Shown here: positions 10,880 to 21,851 of the stretch, one piece after another
Numbering within the stretch: the first letter of the stretch is position 1
Layout: the number at the start of each line of letters is the position of its first letter
Assembly (NCBI GenBank): GCA_963727245.1
Contig: CAVSFO010000004.1
Location: forward strand, 124,001 to 188,000
Length of the DNA: 64,000 nt
Source of the DNA: JBKQVT01 sp963727245
Lineage (GTDB): Bacteria; Planctomycetota; Planctomycetia; Pirellulales; Thermoguttaceae
Direction: 5' to 3'
The notes under the pieces: generated by a model
Told to the model about the DNA's origin: nothing
Databases searched by the model: none
The model's input: only the letters and a program-made list of their open reading frames with translations
Position numbers and translations under genes: made by a program

Positions 10880-12082
10880 TTATGAATTTTCAAAGGCCAG
10901 GGATTCCGCCAGCCGCGGATCGCCCAGCGGCAGCAACTCGCGGCCGTCGGCGGCATGGCACACCGCGGCCAGGTACAAACAGCCGATTCCGGCCAGGCAG
11001 ACGAAGTCCAGCAGGGCCAAGGGCGGCGCGGCCGGCGACTGGCTGGGCATCACCAGCCAATACACGTCGATCCAATGCGCCACGAGCATCCAGGCGGCCC
11101 AAAAACCCAGCAGCGCCTTCCGCCGCTTCACTTCCCGCGACAACAGCCCGAAAAACGGCACGAGCAAATGCACCGACAACAGCACCAACAACACCGTCGC
11201 CCACGCCCCCGTCTGCCGGACCAGATACCAGCCGGTTTCCTCGGGGATATTGCCGTACCAGATCAACAGGTACTGCGAGAAGGCAATATAGCCCCAGAAG
11301 ATGACAAACGCAAAGAGGAGTTTGCCCAGGTCGTGGTAGTGTTCGATGGTGACGCTGGCTCTCAGGCGGCCGCCCGATTGCAGCAGCAGGGCCAGCAGGA
11401 TGACGGCGGCCAGAAAGCCCACCACCGCCCCGGAGAAGTAGTAAACGCCGAAGATGGTGCTCGACCACCAGGGGTCCAGCGACATGAGCCAGTCGAAGGA
11501 GGCGAAGGTGACGGTGAAGAAAAACAGCAGCAGGGCCGGCCCGCTCAGGCGCTCCATCCGCAGCGTCAGCCGGGCGTCGCCGGAGCGGTCCTGCTGGACC
11601 GAGCGGAGCAGGAAGTACCTGGCCAGCAGCCACCAGACGAGAAAATAACCCAGCGATCGGGCAGCGAAGAAGACGGGGTTGAAGTAGGGCGCCTTGTGAG
11701 CGAGCAATTCGTTGGCGGCGGCCGTGTGCGGATCGGCCCAGCAGTACAGCGTCCCTTTGCCCAGCAGGACGGGCAGCAGGATCGGCAGCGCCAGGAGCGC
11801 CAGCAGCGGCACCGGCGCGGCCAGCAACTCGGAGAGCCGCCGCACCGTGACGCTCCAGCCGGCGCGGCAGGCGTGCTGGGTGGCGACGAAGCACAGCGCC
11901 CCCAGGGCGATGCTGAGCACGAAGCAGTAGTTGAGCAAGTAGGAGTGGAGGAAATACCGCAGGCCGTCGCCGCGCCACCAGCCCAGGGCCACGGCGCAGG
12001 CCAGCGCGGCGACGCCCGCCAGGCCCAGCACCCGTTTCGCCCGGGCGGCCTGGCCGCCCAGCGTGGTCAACTCCTCGGCCAT
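10880..12082 (-). CDS. actF: Alternative complex III subunit ActF (quinol:cytochrome c oxidoreductase membrane subunit)
   Basis: A 400-residue membrane protein with about ten helices, matching ActF, which with ActC forms the membrane part of alternative complex III. Conserved features visible: FASFDWLMSLDPWWSSTIFG (about 190-210), YHDLGKLLFAFVIFWGYIAFSQY and WYGNIPEETGWY. The complex oxidises quinol and reduces a cytochrome c or an oxidase directly, replacing the bc1 complex. The gene is fully open, lies four bases after actDE and three bases before the small membrane protein. Confidence 0.92.
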   Translation of the reverse strand: MAEELTTLGGQAARAKRVLGLAGVAALACAVALGWWRGDGLRYFLHSYLLNYCFVLSIALGALCFVATQHACRAGWSVTVRRLSELLAAPVPLLALLALPILLPVLLGKGTLYCWADPHTAAANELLAHKAPYFNPVFFAARSLGYFLVWWLLARYFLLRSVQQDRSGDARLTLRMERLSGPALLLFFFTVTFASFDWLMSLDPWWSSTIFGVYYFSGAVVGFLAAVILLALLLQSGGRLRASVTIEHYHDLGKLLFAFVIFWGYIAFSQYLLIWYGNIPEETGWYLVRQTGAWATVLLVLLSVHLLVPFFGLLSREVKRRKALLGFWAAWMLVAHWIDVYWLVMPSQSPAAPPLALLDFVCLAGIGCLYLAAVCHAADGRELLPLGDPRLAESLAFENS

Positions 12083-12086
12083 GTCC

Positions 12087-13306
12087 TTACCTCAACTGCC
12101 ATCGTTTGTCTTCCGGCACGTCGTGGATCGTGGCGTTCTGGCTGCGCTGGAGGGCGCGGATATATAGAATGATGGCCCAACGGTCTTGCGGCGTGATTTG
12201 TGCGGCATAGGACGGCATCTTGCGAATGCCGTTGCTAATCGTCTGAAATATCTGCCCAACCTCCTCCTCGCGGACCAACTTGGACGTGAGCGAGACCGGC
12301 GGCACCCAGGTGGCGTCGCGGCGCTGGGTCGCCCGCTGGGCGGTCATGCCGTCTCCCTCGCCGGTCCAGCCGTGGCAGGGCGTGCAGTAGATGTTGAACC
12401 GCTGCTGCCCGCGGTCCATCATGGCGCGGCTGGGCGGCATGGGAAAGGTCTTGACAAACTCGCCGTTCACCTTGCCGCGGTAGAGAGCCTCATCGGCCTC
12501 CAAATCGTCCCAGCGAACGGCGCCCGGCACCGGCGGCCGCATCGTCCGGCCGTCGGCGAAGAAGCCGCTGGCGGCCTGCGTCTTGTACTTGGGCTGGAAA
12601 TTCATGTCGGAGAAGATGTCCAGCCGCGGCGTGGGCGATTTCACCAGCCGCGACCGCGCAATCAAGAGCACCGGCAGCACGCCCAACAGCACGGCCACCA
12701 GGGCGATCCAGATCGTCGGCTTAGGGAAGGCCCAGCCGGCCGCGGGGGTAAAGCACGTCTCGACGCTGAGGGCCCCCAGCGACTCGACCAGCCGGCCCAG
12801 CGCCGGCACGTCGAATTTCCGGTCCCTGGCGTCGACGAAGAGGAAGAATCCGTCGGTGGTCACGCGGGCGAACTGCGCGCCGCCGAAGGCCGGGTGCCAG
12901 AATTGCGGCAGGCGGTTCAGGGCCATCGCGCCGCCGAAAGCCGTCAGCGCGGCCAGCAGCACGATCAGCTCGAAGGTGATGGGGATGTTGGCCGGCAGGC
13001 TGAACAGGGGCTTGCCGCTGATGATGAGCGGGTAGTTGATCGCATTGGTCCACCATTGCAACAGGAGCGCGCCGCCCGCCCCGGCCAGGCCCGCGCCCAG
13101 CACCAGCCAGGGCAGCCGCGTCGGCCGGATACCCATGGCCCGATCCATGCCGTGGATCGGGAAGGGGCTCAGGGCGTCGAAGCGTTGGAAGCCCTCCTGG
13201 CGCAGCCGGGCGGCGGCGGCCACGAGCGCCGCCGGGCCGTCGAACCGCGCCAGCAGTCCGGCCAGCGGCGGCTGCTGGGCATTTTCCGAAAGTGGTGCGG
13301 CGGTGC

Positions 13307-13310
<4 letters not shown>
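12087..13310 (-). CDS. Fused alternative complex III subunits ActD (DUF3341) and ActE (cytochrome c)
   Basis: A 407-residue protein combining two usually separate ACIII subunits. Residues 1 to about 180 match ActD: a soluble N-terminal part (GFQRFDALSPFPIHGMDRAM) and two helices joined by a loop. After a third helix (WIALVAVLLGVLPVLLIA) comes a monoheme cytochrome c domain with IYCTPCHG and Met ligand candidates in IRKMPSYA. ActE passes electrons from ActA/ActB toward the oxidase. The start MSTAAPLSEN at 13310 overlaps the actC stop (ATGA). No frame break is seen, so the fusion appears real. Confidence 0.9.
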
Positions 13311-14694
<1,384 letters not shown>

Positions 14695-14698
<4 letters not shown>

Positions 14699-17600
14699 GC
14701 TTCCAGTTCGGGATTGGGGTTTCTGATCCGCGCCAAGTACGACGTCCGCGGCCTGGTGTTCAACTCGGCCAGGATGATGTAGCCGCGATCGGAGGCCGCC
14801 GACCGGGCCACCGCGCTCTGGCCGTCGGCCAGGTCGCCGAAGGTGATCGCCTGCGTCGGGCAGGCCTGCTGGCAGGCCGTCTTGATCTCGCCGTCGGTCA
14901 ACTCCCGCCGGGCGTTCTTGGCCGCGATCTTGGCGTGCTGGATCCGCTGCACGCAATAGGTGCACTTCTCCATCACGCCCCGGCTGCGAATGGTCACCTC
15001 CGGGTTGTAGGCCATCTTGACCACTTCGTTGGCCGGGTCTTCCAGGTCCTTGTGGTAATTGAAGAAATTGAACCGCCGCACCTTGTAGGGGCAGTTGTTC
15101 GAGCAATAGCGGGTGCCGATGCAGCGGTTATAGACCATGTCGTTGAGCCCCTCGCTGCCGTGGGTCGTCGCCGCCACCGGGCAGACCGCCTCGCACGGGG
15201 CCAACTCGCACTGCTGGCAGGCCACCGGCTGGAAGACGGCCCGCGGCTCGGCGTCCGGGCCGCGGAAATAGCGGTCGATCCGCAGCCATTGCATCTGCCG
15301 GCCGCGGAGCACGCGGTCGCGGCCCACGATGGGGATATTGTTCTCCGCCTGGCAGGCCACCACGCACGTCCCGCAGCCGATGCAGCGCGTCAGGTCGATG
15401 GTCATGCCCCAGCGATGGCCCGTCCACGTGGGCTCCTGCCAGAGCGGCTCCTGCTTGGGATGCTCGCCGAGTTTGGCGGCGAACTTGGGGTCATGCTGAT
15501 ACTCCGCGAGCGTGCCCTCGCGGACCAGTTCGGGCACGCGCTTGATCCGCTCCCGCAGGCCGACCGTGTCGATGGCGAAATGGTCCTGCACGGTGGCCAA
15601 TTCGTGCCGGCGGCCGGTCGGCTCGACGGTGAGTCCGCTGCCGAAGTCCATGGCCTTGCTGGTCCGCAGGGCGTAGGCGTTGAATCCGACCGGGGCCACT
15701 CCGTCGGCCGCGCTGCCGCCGACCTGGCCGGCCGCCGTCCGCCCATAGCCCAGCGGCAGCGCCACGGTGCTGTCGGCCTGGCCCTGCATTTCGTACACCG
15801 GGGCCTCGATTTCGCGGCCTTCATATTTCAGCCGCACCACGTCCTGGCTTTGCACGCCCAGCGATTTGGCCGTGGCCGGGCTCATCATGGCCGCATTGTC
15901 CCAGGTGAGTCGCGTCATCGGGTCGGGCAACTCTTGCAGCCAGCCGTTGTTGGCGAAACGCCCATCATAGACCTTGCTGTCCGGGCAGAAGATGATTTCC
16001 AGTTGACCGTTGGCAATCGTCGGCGTGGGGATCTCGGGCGGTTCGGGCAGCGGCGGCGTTTCACCTCCCGGAAAAATCTGCCCGAGCGCAAACGTTTCGG
16101 CCGGAACCCGTTTGGCCGTCTCCGGTGTCCCATCGTGCAACGCCTGCCGCCAAGCCTCGCCGGCAAGGCCAAACGTCTTACGCACGAGCGAGTCGGAACT
16201 GGCCGCCTCGGCGCCGAACAGCATGGCGAGCAGTTCAATGGCCGACCTGCCGCCGTAAAGCGGCTCGACGAGCGGCTGGCTGAGGCTCTCTTCCCCGGAG
16301 CAGGTATCATGCGCGTCGCCCCATGCCTCCAGAAAATGCGCCCGCGGAATGTGCCACCCGCAGAGTCGCGAAGTCTCGTCGCGGAACAGGCTGAGATGGA
16401 TCGCCGTGGGCACTTTGGCCAGCTTGCCGCCGAAGTCCAGATCGACCGGGGCGTTATAGGCCGGATTGCCGCCGAGGATCAACAGCGTCTGCACTTTGCC
16501 GCCGGCAAGATCGGTCGTCAGGTGCCTTATTGCCTCCATGTACGTCGATGAATTTGGGGCCGCGTTCCTACTCGTGAGGATCCAATCCGATTCCGAGTTC
16601 TGTTGCGGTATGATCCTGAGAGATAGATACTCACCTTCGCGGCGAGGGGCGAGGTTATCAACGAGCGCATAAATTTGATGAACGGCAGCATGGACATCCG
16701 CCGGTTGTCTCTCCCCGGCAATCACGACGCTCCGCCGACTATGGGTGAAAAGATCTCTTGCGGCTGCACGAACAAACGCGCTTTTCGACGCCCTATACGG
16801 CTTACCCGACGCTAACGCGACAACTTCGCGGGCCAGTGCGCGGGCGACGACGGGAATGTCCTGGCATCGCACTGCCAGGCGATGGTCGGCCGCGGCGCCG
16901 GTGATCGAATACGTGGGCTCGGCAACGTAAAGGCGGCTCATCTTGCCGGCCACGGCCCTGCGGCCCTCCACAAAATCCCGGGCATAACCCACGCACGCCG
17001 GATGCGAGCCGAGAATGTCGGCGTCCAGGCAGACGATCACCGCCGGTTTGTTAAGGGCAAAATAATCCCCAGCCTCCCCCTTGGAACGATCGAACTGCAG
17101 GTTCGGGCTCGCGACGGGTTCGTAGACGTGCCATTTCGCCTGCGGAAACTTCTTCAATAGCTCGCCGCGCAGCCGCGCCAGCGTCGGCGAACTGCTGTCT
17201 TCGGAAAGAACCCGAAGGCCCGCGCCGCCATCCTTCTTCAGCGTAGCGAAATGCTCGCGGGCGAAGGCGGAAAACTCGACCCAGGTGCGGACCTCTTCGC
17301 GGCCGTCGATCCGATGAATGATCTCCTTGCTGCGGTCGGGATCGTAAAGCTCCAGGATCGCCGCCTGGGCAAAGGCGTTGGTGGCGCCGCGGCTCGACGG
17401 GTGGTCGGGATTGCCCTCGACCTTGACGGGGCGGCCGTCGACGCACGTGACCAGCAGCCCCAGGGCCTCGCCGGCAATTTCCATCGTGGTGGCGAAGCGC
17501 TGGAACTCGCCGGGCACGCGATCGGCCGGCCGCTTGGCAAAGGGACGAATTTCCCGCTTTTCCCAGCGGCAGCCGGCCACACCGGCCAGCGCCAGCGACG

Positions 17601-17719
17601 CCCCCATCAATTGCAGCCAGCGCCGCCGGCTCATGCCCTGCGGATCGTCGACCGCCGGAAACTCGGCCTCCAAAAAATCGCGATACGGCGTTTCTTCTCT
17701 GTCGGTCTAACGATGACAT
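14695..17719 (-). CDS. actB: Alternative complex III subunit ActB (molybdopterin-like and iron-sulfur domains), probable N-terminal frameshift
   Basis: A roughly 1,000-residue periplasmic subunit. A Tat signal (SRRRWLQLMGASLALAGVAG) precedes a domain resembling molybdopterin oxidoreductases, which in ACIII lacks the cofactor. The C-terminal part carries cysteine clusters for one 3Fe-4S and three 4Fe-4S centres: CIGCGTCVVACQAENN, CQQCELAPCEAVCP, CIGTRYCSNNCPYK, KCTYCVQRI and CQQACPTQA. The open frame starts only at TTG 17673, after the actA stop. The motif EETPYRDFLEAEFP belongs to the family N-terminus, so the true start is probably ATG 17719 inside the actA 3' end (MSSLDRQ), joined through one indel near 17697. 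Confidence 0.88.
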
Positions 17720-18357
17720 GTCGCGCAATCCGTCGAGGGATGAATGTCGTTTTCCTTCATCAAGCGGGCGCCCAACTCCGCCGGGTCCTCCTCCGGCACC
17801 CACGTCATGTCGGTAATATACTGCTGGGGACGCAAGTGCCCCTGCGGGTCGCGATGGCAATCCAGGCACCAGCTCATGCTCAGCTTCTCGGCCTGGTAGA
17901 CTCGCTCCATCTTGTCCACTCGACCATGACAGGAGACGCAGCCGACGCCCCGGGCGACGTGGGCGCTGTGATTGAAGTAGACGTAGTCGGGCAGGTCGTG
18001 GACCCGCTGCCAATGGACGGAGGCCCCGCTGGCCGCGCTTTGGCGGACCAGCAGCAGCTTGGCGCTCTCGGTGGCGATCGTCGCATGGCAGTTCATGCAG
18101 GTGGCCGTGGGCGGAACGGCGGCGTCGGCGGCCACCTCGACGGTGTTGTGGCAGTAGCGGCAGTCGATGCCCAAGTCGCCGGCGTGCAGGCGGTGGCTAT
18201 AGGGCAGCGGCTGCACCGGCTGGTAGCCCACCGCCAGCGTCCGCGGCGACCCGCCATAATAGACGACAAACGTCAGATAGACCGGCGCCAAGACCAGCAG
18301 AACGCCCGCCAACGGCCGGGCACGGTCGATCCACGGTGGCAACAGGGGGCCGGGCAT
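17707..18357 (-). CDS. actA: Alternative complex III subunit ActA, pentaheme cytochrome c
   Basis: A 216-residue periplasmic cytochrome anchored by one N-terminal helix (ARPLAGVLLVLAPVYLTFVVYY). Five heme motifs are visible: CRYCH, CMNCH, CVSCH, CLDCH and a terminal CATCHR. ActA relays electrons from the iron-sulfur subunit ActB to ActE or the oxidase. I chose the ATG at 18357 (MPGPLLPPWIDRARP) because the alternative GTG at 18396 lies inside a palindromic repeat. It is the first recognisable ACIII gene, in the order ActA-B-C-D/E-F followed by cox genes. Confidence 0.92.
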   Translation of the reverse strand: MPGPLLPPWIDRARPLAGVLLVLAPVYLTFVVYYGGSPRTLAVGYQPVQPLPYSHRLHAGDLGIDCRYCHNTVEVAADAAVPPTATCMNCHATIATESAKLLLVRQSAASGASVHWQRVHDLPDYVYFNHSAHVARGVGCVSCHGRVDKMERVYQAEKLSMSWCLDCHRDPQGHLRPQQYITDMTWVPEEDPAELGARLMKENDIHPSTDCATCHR

Positions 18358-18387
18358 CGTCGGGGCGCCGGGTTTCTGGACGATGTT

Positions 18388-18482
18388 GGGTGGCACTGGC
18401 TCCGCCAGCGTTTACGTACTTCCATCGGCAGCACGTGGAATCGCCCAGGATCGCGCAGCACTGGCAGAGCCAGTGCCACCCG
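18388..18482. repeat. Palindromic repeat family D upstream of actA
   Basis: GGGTGGCACTGGCTCCGCCA and TGGCAGAGCCAGTGCCACCC arms around about 45 bases. It sits 30 bases upstream of the actA ATG, in the likely promoter or leader region. A TATACT box on the - strand near 18515 could start transcription upstream of it, but no convincing -35 is seen. Confidence 0.85.
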
Positions 18483-18543
18483 ATGGGGGCTGATTCTACG
18501 AACTCGCCTAAGTATAGCCGAATCCCTGATTTGGAATAGGCCC

Positions 18544-19965
18544 TCAGCCCGGCATTTGCCGCCGGGGCTCGTCCGGCGGGCGTTTCGCTGCGGCGGTGGG
18601 GGCCGCCGGGCCGCGCTGCCAATGCGGCCCGGTCGGGTGGCACTGGCTCCGCCAGTGCTTCCGCGTTTCCATCCCCAGCATGTGCGGCGCCAAGGACCGC
18701 GAGGCACTGGCAAAGCCAGTGGCACCCGCCGTGTCCCTGGCGGCCGCCGGCGCGGCAGCCACCCGCGGCACGCGCACCAACAGCACCAGGGCGGCGGCCC
18801 GGGCGACGGCCGAGATGACGAACAACGCCAAATAGGCCCCGCGGCTGGCGCCCGACAGCGCCAGCACCACGCCGCCGACGGCCGAGCCGGCCACGACGGC
18901 GCCGGCGTTGGCCAGGTTGAAGACCGTGAGGACGCCGAGGCGTTTTTCGCTGGGAATCGCCTCGAAGAACAGCAGCAACGTGGCCAGGTCGTAGGCCGCC
19001 CACACCACGCCGGAAAGCACTTGGACGCCGATCAGCAGGCCGAACGAGCGCGACAGCAGCCAGAGGGCGGGCAGGGGGATGATGCCGATGGCGCTGAGCC
19101 ACAAGACCCGCTGCGGCCCGTAGCGCTCGACCACCCGGCCCCAGGCCGGCAGCAGCACGATCCTGGCCACCAAGGCGGCGCAGATCAGGACCACGTATTG
19201 GAAGTAGCTCAGGGCGAGATGGCCCAACATGAAGGGGGTAAAATAGGGCCCGGCGATTTGCACCGCGGCCTGGCTGAGCAGCAGGTAGGCCAGCACCGGG
19301 CCGTTGGTGTCATGGGCCAGCGAGGCCATGAGCTTTCGCGGCGGCGGCAGGCTGAGCCGGCTCCCCGGGGGCAGGGGCTCGCGTTGCCGCCGCAGCAGAC
19401 TGGCCGAAAGGAAGCGGGCCACGGCCGCCACCAGGAACAGCAGGGCGAAGGCCCGCAGCGCATAGCCGCTGCCGGCCGCCGCCTGCAAGACCACGCCGCC
19501 CAGGACGAAGCCGGCCATGACGCCCCATTGGCCGACCAGGCTGCGGCGGGCGAAATAGCGGGCTTGCAGCCGCTGCGGAACCAGCGTCTCCACCCAGGCG
19601 CTCCAGGCCGCACCCGAGGCCATGCCGGCCGCCCAATACACGGTCGCTACGGTGAAGACCAGGACCACGGGAATGGCCCCCAGCAGGGCCCCGACCAACA
19701 GTGGCACGAAGGCCGCCGCCTGCAATGCCGCGCAGAAGACGGTCCAGCGGCGATACTTGCCGTCGCGGCGCACCATCCGGGGCGAGAGCAGTTGCAGGAC
19801 GGCCCCCGCCAACAGCGGCACGGTCGACACCAGGCCGCTGGCCAGTTGGCTGCTGCTGGCGGCCAAGACGAAGGCGGGCAGATACGTTTCACCGATTCCG
19901 ACCATCACGCTGGTAGCCGTTCCCTCGGCAGTCGAGGCGCGAAGATCCTTGCGCAGCGGATTCAA
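18544..19965 (-). CDS. MFS transporter with repeat-derived C-terminal extension
   Basis: A 473-residue major facilitator protein with about twelve hydrophobic helices. The N-terminal half begins MVGIGETYLPAFVLAASSSQ, and the central basic loop is RRQREPLPPGSRLSLPPPRK. The substrate cannot be told. After the last helix (about residue 410) the C-terminus is not transporter sequence: the segment GATGFASASRSLAPHMLGME and beyond is the in-frame translation of a family D palindromic repeat, so the original stop was probably lost or moved. It lies upstream of actA on the same strand, 186 bases away, and may be a separate transcription unit. Confidence 0.85.
   Translation of the reverse strand: MNPLRKDLRASTAEGTATSVMVGIGETYLPAFVLAASSSQLASGLVSTVPLLAGAVLQLLSPRMVRRDGKYRRWTVFCAALQAAAFVPLLVGALLGAIPVVLVFTVATVYWAAGMASGAAWSAWVETLVPQRLQARYFARRSLVGQWGVMAGFVLGGVVLQAAAGSGYALRAFALLFLVAAVARFLSASLLRRQREPLPPGSRLSLPPPRKLMASLAHDTNGPVLAYLLLSQAAVQIAGPYFTPFMLGHLALSYFQYVVLICAALVARIVLLPAWGRVVERYGPQRVLWLSAIGIIPLPALWLLSRSFGLLIGVQVLSGVVWAAYDLATLLLFFEAIPSEKRLGVLTVFNLANAGAVVAGSAVGGVVLALSGASRGAYLALFVISAVARAAALVLLVRVPRVAAAPAAARDTAGATGFASASRSLAPHMLGMETRKHWRSQCHPTGPHWQRGPAAPTAAAKRPPDEPRRQMPG
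18635..18727. repeat. Palindromic repeat family D inside the MFS gene end
   Basis: A 93-base element (31 codons), GGGTGGCACTGGCTCCGCCA to GGCAAAGCCAGTGGCACCC, in frame with the transporter C-terminus. It is the closest neighbour of the copy at 18388. Confidence 0.85.
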
Positions 19966-20061
19966 CTCAGGCTCACTTTCTCCAATGCAGCAGAAAAGAG
20001 GACGAGATCAAGGGCGGACGAGGTTTTTCAAAATTGAGCCTTTGAAAATTCCACATCCAAG

Positions 20062-20565
20062 GTCCCCTCGCCCTCCGGGAGAGGGTTAGGGTCAATACCG
20101 TTGAAATAGTCGCAAGTTGATTATTGATAAAGTCTTACGGAATGTCGATTTTTGGTTCCTCGTATCCTTGGGTGCAAGGATTGCGTAAGAGCGACGGCAA
20201 CGTGGCTGAGGGGCGTTTACGCCCCTTCCCGGCGAAGCCGGTACTCGGCCCGGCGTTTACGCCGGGTTCGGAGGGATCGTGGTTTTGCTCCTTCTTCCAT
20301 CGCTCTTGCAATGTCAGCCGCGTTTACGCGGCTCCTCTCGCCGTCAGCAGCAGGAGCCCGGTGGACCGGGCTGACAAAATGGCCACGACTCCGCTCCATT
20401 CACCCGGCGTAAACGCCGGGCCGAATACCGCCTTCGGCGGAAAGCCCGATAAATCGGGCTCGATCTTGCAGCGGCTACTCACGGAACTGATGCACTGTCG
20501 TAACGCATTATGTACAATCAATTTACGCCTATTTCAACGGTATTGGGGTTAGGGTGAGGGCAGCA
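20062..20565. repeat. Family H repeat split by an inserted MITE-like element
   Basis: GGTCCCCTCGCCCTCCGGGA continuing to GGGTTAGGGT (20062-20092) and GGGTTAGGGTGAGGGCAGC (20546 on) together rebuild a complete family H repeat. An uninterrupted copy of the same sequence stands at 33018-33057 on the opposite strand. The 10 bases GGGTTAGGGT occur on both sides of the insert. Confidence 0.8.
20093..20545. mobile_element. MITE-like non-autonomous element, 453 bp, with 47-bp imperfect terminal inverted repeats
   Basis: The ends are CAATACCGTTGAAATAG reading inward on both sides. Over the outer 47 bases the two ends agree at 38 positions. The element is flanked by a perfect 10-base direct repeat, GGGTTAGGGT (20083-20092 and 20546-20555), as expected for a target-site duplication. 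There is no transposase; short open frames inside are not convincing. The interior holds several small palindromes such as GGCGTTTACGCC and CCCGGCGTAAACGCCGGG. It must have been moved by a transposase encoded elsewhere; the family cannot be told from this window. Confidence 0.8.
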
Positions 20566-20605
20566 GTGTCCAGAAACGTCGGCCTAGCCGGGCCATAGCG
20601 GCCCA

Positions 20606-20646
20606 CGCCCTCACCCCCGGCCCCTCTCCCGGCGGGAGAGGGGAGT
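20606..20646. repeat. Family H repeat
   Basis: GCCCTCACCCCCGGCCCCTC followed by TCCCGGCGGGAGAGGGGAG. It is a second copy within 50 bases of the split one. Nothing else is recognisable between here and the ATP-grasp gene stop at 20812. Confidence 0.75.
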
Positions 20647-20811
20647 AACTTGCAAAAGGCGAAGGGGGCGTAATTACTGGAATCGGCGGCCGGGAACAAG
20701 CCGTATTCTGGGCCGGTCCGCACCGCCCGGGGGGGACGCTCCCCGTATCCGTCACACGCCGTGTGACGATGTCGCCGCGTGCCGTTTGCAACCTGGCGAA
20801 AGCCCGCCGCT

Positions 20812-21777
20812 TTAAGTCATATCGGCAACCGCGGCCACCAGGTCCATGCGGTTTTCCGCGGCCAGCCGCTCGGGCGGCTGGGCGTCGATCCACCGCAACC
20901 GGGGCAGCAGCCCGCAGCGGTTGGCGACCTGGATATTCAGCCCCGGCCGGGCGTTGGCCTCCAGAACCACCGGTCCGTCGTCGGCGTCCAACACGAAGTC
21001 GACGCCCAGGTAGCCCATCTCCAGGGCGTCGGCCAGTTTCATGGAGGCGACCAGCAAGTCGTGCCAGGCGGGGATCGTCAGGCCGGCCACGGGCACTCCG
21101 GTGTCGGGATGGATGGAGACGGCACGGTCCTTGCAGACGCCGCCGTGGGTCCGCCCGCTGCCCAGATGGACGCCGACGCCGACTGCCCCCTGGTGCAGGT
21201 TGGCCCGGCCGCGCGACTCCCGTGTGGGCAGGCGGACCATGGCCATCACCGGCACGCAACGGTAGAGGACGATGCGGACGTCGGGGGTCCCGCCCACGGC
21301 GACGGCCTCGAACACCGGGTGCCGCAGGATGCGGTGTTCGATGATGATGCGATCGGGCTGCCCGGCCAGGGAATAGAGCCCGGACAGGATCGTCATGAGG
21401 TGATAGGTCATGTCGGCCAGCAGCCAGCGTTCCTCGCTGGAGCTGAAGAACTCGCTGCCGTTGTGGCGGGCGATGACCATGATGCCGCGGCCTTCGCTGC
21501 CGCTGGCCGGCTTGATGACGAACTCCTCGCGGCGGCCCATCAGGTCGAGAAACTTGGGCACGTCGCCGTGCCGCTCGATCAGCGCGTAGGTCTCCGGGAC
21601 GGGGATCTGCCGCTGGTGGCAAATCTCCTTGGTGAGGTACTTGTCATCGACGCGGGGATAGTGGCGGCGGGGATTGTTGGGCAGCACGTACTCGCTGTTG
21701 CGGCGATTGATGCCCAGGACGCCCGCGCGGCGGAGTTCCTGCGGAGTGACCCAGCTCAGCGGTCCCCACTCGAACAT
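20812..21777 (-). CDS. Alpha-L-glutamate ligase-like ATP-grasp protein (RimK-related)
   Basis: A 321-residue ATP-grasp enzyme resembling the alpha-L-glutamate ligase-like proteins found beside inactive-transglutaminase membrane proteins. Visible features: NNPRRHYPRVDDKYLTK near residue 35, the nucleotide-binding FVIKPASGSEGRGIMVIARH (about 90-110), the metal/ATP-binding LGVDFVLDADDGPVVLEANA and RPGLNIQVAN near the C-terminus. ATP-grasp ligases join a carboxylate to an amine; the substrate is unknown. The start MFEWGPLSW is at ATG 21777. It follows the transglutaminase-7TM gene on the same strand after 74 bases that contain half a palindromic repeat. Confidence 0.85.
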   Translation of the reverse strand: MFEWGPLSWVTPQELRRAGVLGINRRNSEYVLPNNPRRHYPRVDDKYLTKEICHQRQIPVPETYALIERHGDVPKFLDLMGRREEFVIKPASGSEGRGIMVIARHNGSEFFSSSEERWLLADMTYHLMTILSGLYSLAGQPDRIIIEHRILRHPVFEAVAVGGTPDVRIVLYRCVPVMAMVRLPTRESRGRANLHQGAVGVGVHLGSGRTHGGVCKDRAVSIHPDTGVPVAGLTIPAWHDLLVASMKLADALEMGYLGVDFVLDADDGPVVLEANARPGLNIQVANRCGLLPRLRWIDAQPPERLAAENRMDLVAAVADMT

Positions 21778-21800
21778 GGCAAGGCCCTTTAGGAGATTTT

Positions 21801-21831
21801 GGTGGGGCTCGCTGCGCTCGACCCACCCTAC
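21801..21831. repeat. Family E repeat, half element
   Basis: GGTGGGGCTCGCTGCGCTCG followed by ACCCACCCTAC. Only one arm of the family E palindrome is present, between the ATP-grasp and transglutaminase-7TM genes. Full elements are at 35449-35529 and within 56256-56368. Confidence 0.8.
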
Positions 21832-21851
21832 GGCTGTTTTCTCGTCAATCT

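Noticed and set aside
17251..20037. A 928-codon + strand open frame across actB, actA and the MFS gene
   Set aside because: It is biased, motif-free and antisense to three clear genes.
20124..20552. A 142-codon open frame inside the MITE-like element, considered as a transposase
   Set aside because: The translation follows small palindromes, has no catalytic motif and ends in the terminal repeat; the element is too short for a transposase.
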